Source: Candidatus Schekmanbacteria bacterium (GTDB taxonomy: Bacteria > CSSED10-310 > JACPHN01). Taken from it: a stretch of DNA of 64,000 nt. The DNA lies in contig JACPHN010000068.1 of the NCBI GenBank assembly GCA_016188575.1, positions 1 to 64,000 of the forward strand, read 5' to 3'. A program made the position numbers and the translations under genes. The first letter of the stretch is position 1. Each line of letters starts with the position of its first letter. The notes below the pieces were generated by a model, which saw only the letters and a list, made by a program, of their open reading frames with translations, had not been told where the DNA came from and did not search any database. This document shows, piece by piece, positions 61,630-64,000 of the stretch.

Positions 61630-64000
61630 GCCAGCGGGGACGCGGAAGCACCTTGCGGCAAGGGCGCGGCGCCGATTCCCGGCCGGCGTGGTGCCCGTCA
61701 TCGGTGTCGCGCTGCTGACCCTGAGTGCTTGCCCAGCCGCGCCCACGGAGAGCCCGGCGCCTTCACCGTTCGTCGCGCTGCAAGGAACGTGGGCCTTTCG
61801 CGCGGGCGACGATCCGACGTGGGCACTACCGCGCGTCGACGACTCGCAATGGATTCCCGCTCAGGTTCCTGGCGCGTGGCCGGGCGCCGCGTCCGCCGAC
61901 CTCGCTGGCGGCAGGTGGGGATGGTATCGCCGCCGCATCCCGGTCCCCCGGCCTTCTGGATGCCCGTCGTGCTCACCTGAAGGTCTCGCCATCGCCCCGG
62001 GAAAGATCGGCGACGCCTACGAGGTATACGTCAACGGTGCCCGCCTCGGCATCGCCGGGGCCTTTCCCCCGGCGCCGCGACAGGAATGGGACCGCCAGCG
62101 GATTTTCCCGCTACCGGCGGCGCTGGTGGGCTCTGCACAGAGCGTCCTGGTCAGTCTCAGGGTCTGGAGCGAGCCGTGGCAACGGGCCAGCAAGGCAGGT
62201 CCGTGGGGTGGCGTCTTCCTGCTCGGCCCCGCAGACCTGCTGCGCGAGCACCTCCTGCTCATGGAGCTCCCGGACCTCTTCCTGGCGACATTCTACATCC
62301 TCGTGGGCGTCTACCACCTGCAGTTGTTTCGCCGCCGCCGAGAGCTGCGGGAATATCTGTGGTTTGCTCTCTTTGCCATGAATGTCGCGGCCTACGACTT
62401 TTTGCAGACGCAGTGGCGGTTCCGCGTGACCGAAGACTTTGCGCTGCTGAAGGAAGCCGAGTTCGTGATCTGGTTCATCCTGCCGGCGACTGCCATCCAG
62501 GGCATCTGGACGCTCATCGGGCGCCCCGCCGGCCGCCTGATGCGCGGCTATCAGGCCACGTTTGCGGTGCTGGCGATCCTGGGCGTGCTCATTCCGGGGC
62601 TGGCGCTCAACGTGCGCCTGGTGAACGTGTGGGAAATCGTGGTGTTGCCCTGGCTGCTCTCGCTTCCCGTGATCGTCGGCGCTGCCGTGCTCCGGGGGAA
62701 CCGCGAGGCCAGGACGATCGGCATCGGGCTGATGTTGCTGGTGCTGGCGGCGCTGAACGACCTGGCGCGCGATCAGGGGGTGGTCAACACGCCGCGGCTG
62801 CTGCTTGCGGGTTTCGCGGCGCTCGTCTTCTCCATGGCCATCTCGCTCGCCAATCGCTTTGACCGGGTGCATGACGAGGCCAATGCCTTGCGCGCGGATC
62901 TGGAGCTGCGGGTGGCGGCACGGACGCGGGATCTTGCGGAAGCGAATGAGCGGCTGCGCCAGCTCGATGAAGAGAAGAGCCGGTTCTTTGCCAACGTATC
63001 GCACGAGCTGCGCACGCCGCTGACGCTGCTGCTCGGCCCTCTCGGACAGGTCCTCGACGACGCGGCGCTGCCGGCGGCCTGCCAGCAGGCGCTGGAGATC
63101 GCGGCACGCAACGGCCGGCGACTGTTGCGGCAGGTGAACCTGCTGCTCGACTTCGCACGCCTCGAAGCAAGACGCGTGGAGCTGTCGCGAACGTGCCTGC
63201 GAGTCGCAGAGCTCGTGCGCGGCGTACTTCCTGAAGTAATCGCCGCAGCGAGCGCCAAGGGAGTCAGTCTGAGCGCCGAGGGCCTGGAAAGCGGCGACCC
63301 CGGCCACCTGTCGGTCGAAGTGGACGTCCCACGCATGGAGCAGGTGCTGCTCAATTTGCTCGGTAATGCGCTCAAGTTCACGCCGCGCGGCGGCGAGATC
63401 CGGGTCCGGCTGGAAAGCAGCGGCGGCGAGGTGCGGATTTGCGTCCGCGATACCGGCGTCGGCATTCCCGCCGAGGAGCTGCCACAGATCTTCTCGCCAT
63501 TTCGCCGGGCGCCGGCCGCAGGACGCAGCGAAGGCGCGGGTGTGCGGTATCGCCGGGAGCAACCGGGAACGGGCCTCGGGCTGGCGCTGGCGCGGGAAAT
63601 CGTGGCGCTGCACGGAGGTCGCATCGAGGTGGACAGCGTCCCGGGCAAGGGCTCGGAGTTCCGCGTCGTCTTGGCGGTGCGCGATGGCAGCCCCGGGACC
63701 AGCGGTGGGGCTTCCGAAGTCGCGATGGAGCGTGCGGCGAGGACGGAGCTCGCCGACGTGGAGCTCGCGTGCGAGACCGGTTGGTCACCGCCGGACCAGA
63801 CGGCGGCGGGTGCAGCCAGCTCCCGGGTGCTTATCGTTGAGGACAACGCCGACTTGCGCCGGTTCCTCGCGGACCTTCTCGGCGGCGCGTATCGCCTGTC
63901 GTTCGGGGCGGACGGCGAGGAAGGGGTCGCGCTCGCCCGCAGGGAGCGGCCCGACCTCATCGTGTCGGATGTCATGATGCCCAAGATGAGCGGCCTGGAG
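61622..64000 (+). CDS. Membrane hybrid histidine kinase with lipobox-like N-terminus (3' end outside window)
   Basis: A GTG overlapping the activator's stop by eight bases opens a frame that runs to the window end (793 codons). The N-terminus has a hydrophobic stretch ending LTLSAC (Cys37), a possible lipobox. A jelly-roll, 7TMR-DISM-like outer domain follows (TWAFRAGDDPTWALPRVDDSQW, then VYVNGARLGIAGAFPP). Several membrane helices (about 210-405), a coiled coil and a kinase core come next: FFANVSHELRTPLTLLLGPL with H461, LLNLLGNALKFTPRGG, RDTGVGIP and GTGLGLALAREIVALHGG. A receiver domain starts at RVLIVEDNADLRRFL with phospho-Asp783 in IVSDVMMPKMSG. Overlap with the activator gene suggests one signalling unit. 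Confidence 0.9.
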   Translation, partial: MREPAGTRKHLAARARRRFPAGVVPVIGVALLTLSACPAAPTESPAPSPFVALQGTWAFRAGDDPTWALPRVDDSQWIPAQVPGAWPGAASADLAGGRWGWYRRRIPVPRPSGCPSCSPEGLAIAPGKIGDAYEVYVNGARLGIAGAFPPAPRQEWDRQRIFPLPAALVGSAQSVLVSLRVWSEPWQRASKAGPWGGVFLLGPADLLREHLLLMELPDLFLATFYILVGVYHLQLFRRRRELREYLWFALFAMNVAAYDFLQTQWRFRVTEDFALLKEAEFVIWFILPATAIQGIWTLIGRPAGRLMRGYQATFAVLAILGVLIPGLALNVRLVNVWEIVVLPWLLSLPVIVGAAVLRGNREARTIGIGLMLLVLAALNDLARDQGVVNTPRLLLAGFAALVFSMAISLANRFDRVHDEANALRADLELRVAARTRDLAEANERLRQLDEEKSRFFANVSHELRTPLTLLLGPLGQVLDDAALPAACQQALEIAARNGRRLLRQVNLLLDFARLEARRVELSRTCLRVAELVRGVLPEVIAAASAKGVSLSAEGLESGDPGHLSVEVDVPRMEQVLLNLLGNALKFTPRGGEIRVRLESSGGEVRICVRDTGVGIPAEELPQIFSPFRRAPAAGRSEGAGVRYRREQPGTGLGLALAREIVALHGGRIEVDSVPGKGSEFRVVLAVRDGSPGTSGGASEVAMERAARTELADVELACETGWSPPDQTAAGAASSRVLIVEDNADLRRFLADLLGGAYRLSFGADGEEGVALARRERPDLIVSDVMMPKMSGLE

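Noticed and set aside
59377-61746. 789-residue minus-strand open frame opposite the second activator
   Set aside because: Antisense of GAF/AAA+ coding sequence that carries all expected motifs.

Overview
This is a GC-rich, gene-dense segment from a free-living, probably uncultured, bacterium of deltaproteobacterial grade. The placement (Binatota, Desulfobacterota or Myxococcota-like) is an inference. It rests on a complete system I cytochrome c maturation operon, a B12-dependent ribonucleotide reductase, several Ser/Thr kinases and sigma-54 activators, many long exported proteins and a GrdB-type selenoprotein. No rRNA, tRNA or CRISPR array was seen.

Layout. 1-1.2 kb: 3' remnant of an IscB-family nuclease gene and a Uma2-type nuclease gene with a heptad-repeat tail. 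1.4-6.4 kb (minus): fadH, a small helical protein, and nrdJ behind tandem NrdR boxes. 6.5-8.9 kb (plus): rtcB, archease and an unknown gene. 9.1-13.2 kb: a zinc-ribbon Ser/Thr kinase facing a HAMP/DUF4388 sensor and a lipoprotein. 13.5-20.6 kb: ccmABCDEFGHI, including a 45-residue ccmD. 20.9-25.3 kb: an accessory zone with a frameshifted beta-helix surface protein, two toxin-antitoxin pairs with recognisable operators, and decayed sequence. 25.3-39.7 kb (minus): exported giants, namely a 1325-residue membrane-anchored protein, a pectate-lyase-like protein split by a one-base frameshift, and three homologous modules in two genes, two of them fused into 1497 residues. 39.8-43.8 kb (minus): a tight operon of VTT-flavoprotein reductase, DUF547 protein and ArsM arsenite methyltransferase. 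44.3-51.2 kb: subtilase, PEGA protein, a response-regulator/histidine-kinase hybrid and a beta-propeller-like exported protein. 51.5-57.6 kb: a GAF sigma-54 activator 3 nt ahead of a 1189-residue kinase/ATPase/TPR protein, then a selenoprotein. 57.6-58.2 kb: an AT-rich DUF4256 gene. 58.6-64 kb: a second large sigma-54 activator overlapping a hybrid histidine kinase that runs off the window.

The strongest non-obvious signal is at 56809-57606. Two adjacent ORFs lie in the same frame, separated by TGA plus one codon, and join into one GrdB-family protein with a U-x-x-C-x-x-T motif. An 8-bp hairpin with a G-containing loop sits 18 nt after the TGA, where a bacterial SECIS element belongs. An ordinary gene caller would split or truncate this gene. 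Other signals are the tandem NrdR boxes 31 bp apart before nrdJ, the fused tandem pre-proteins, and the arsenic operon without ArsS.
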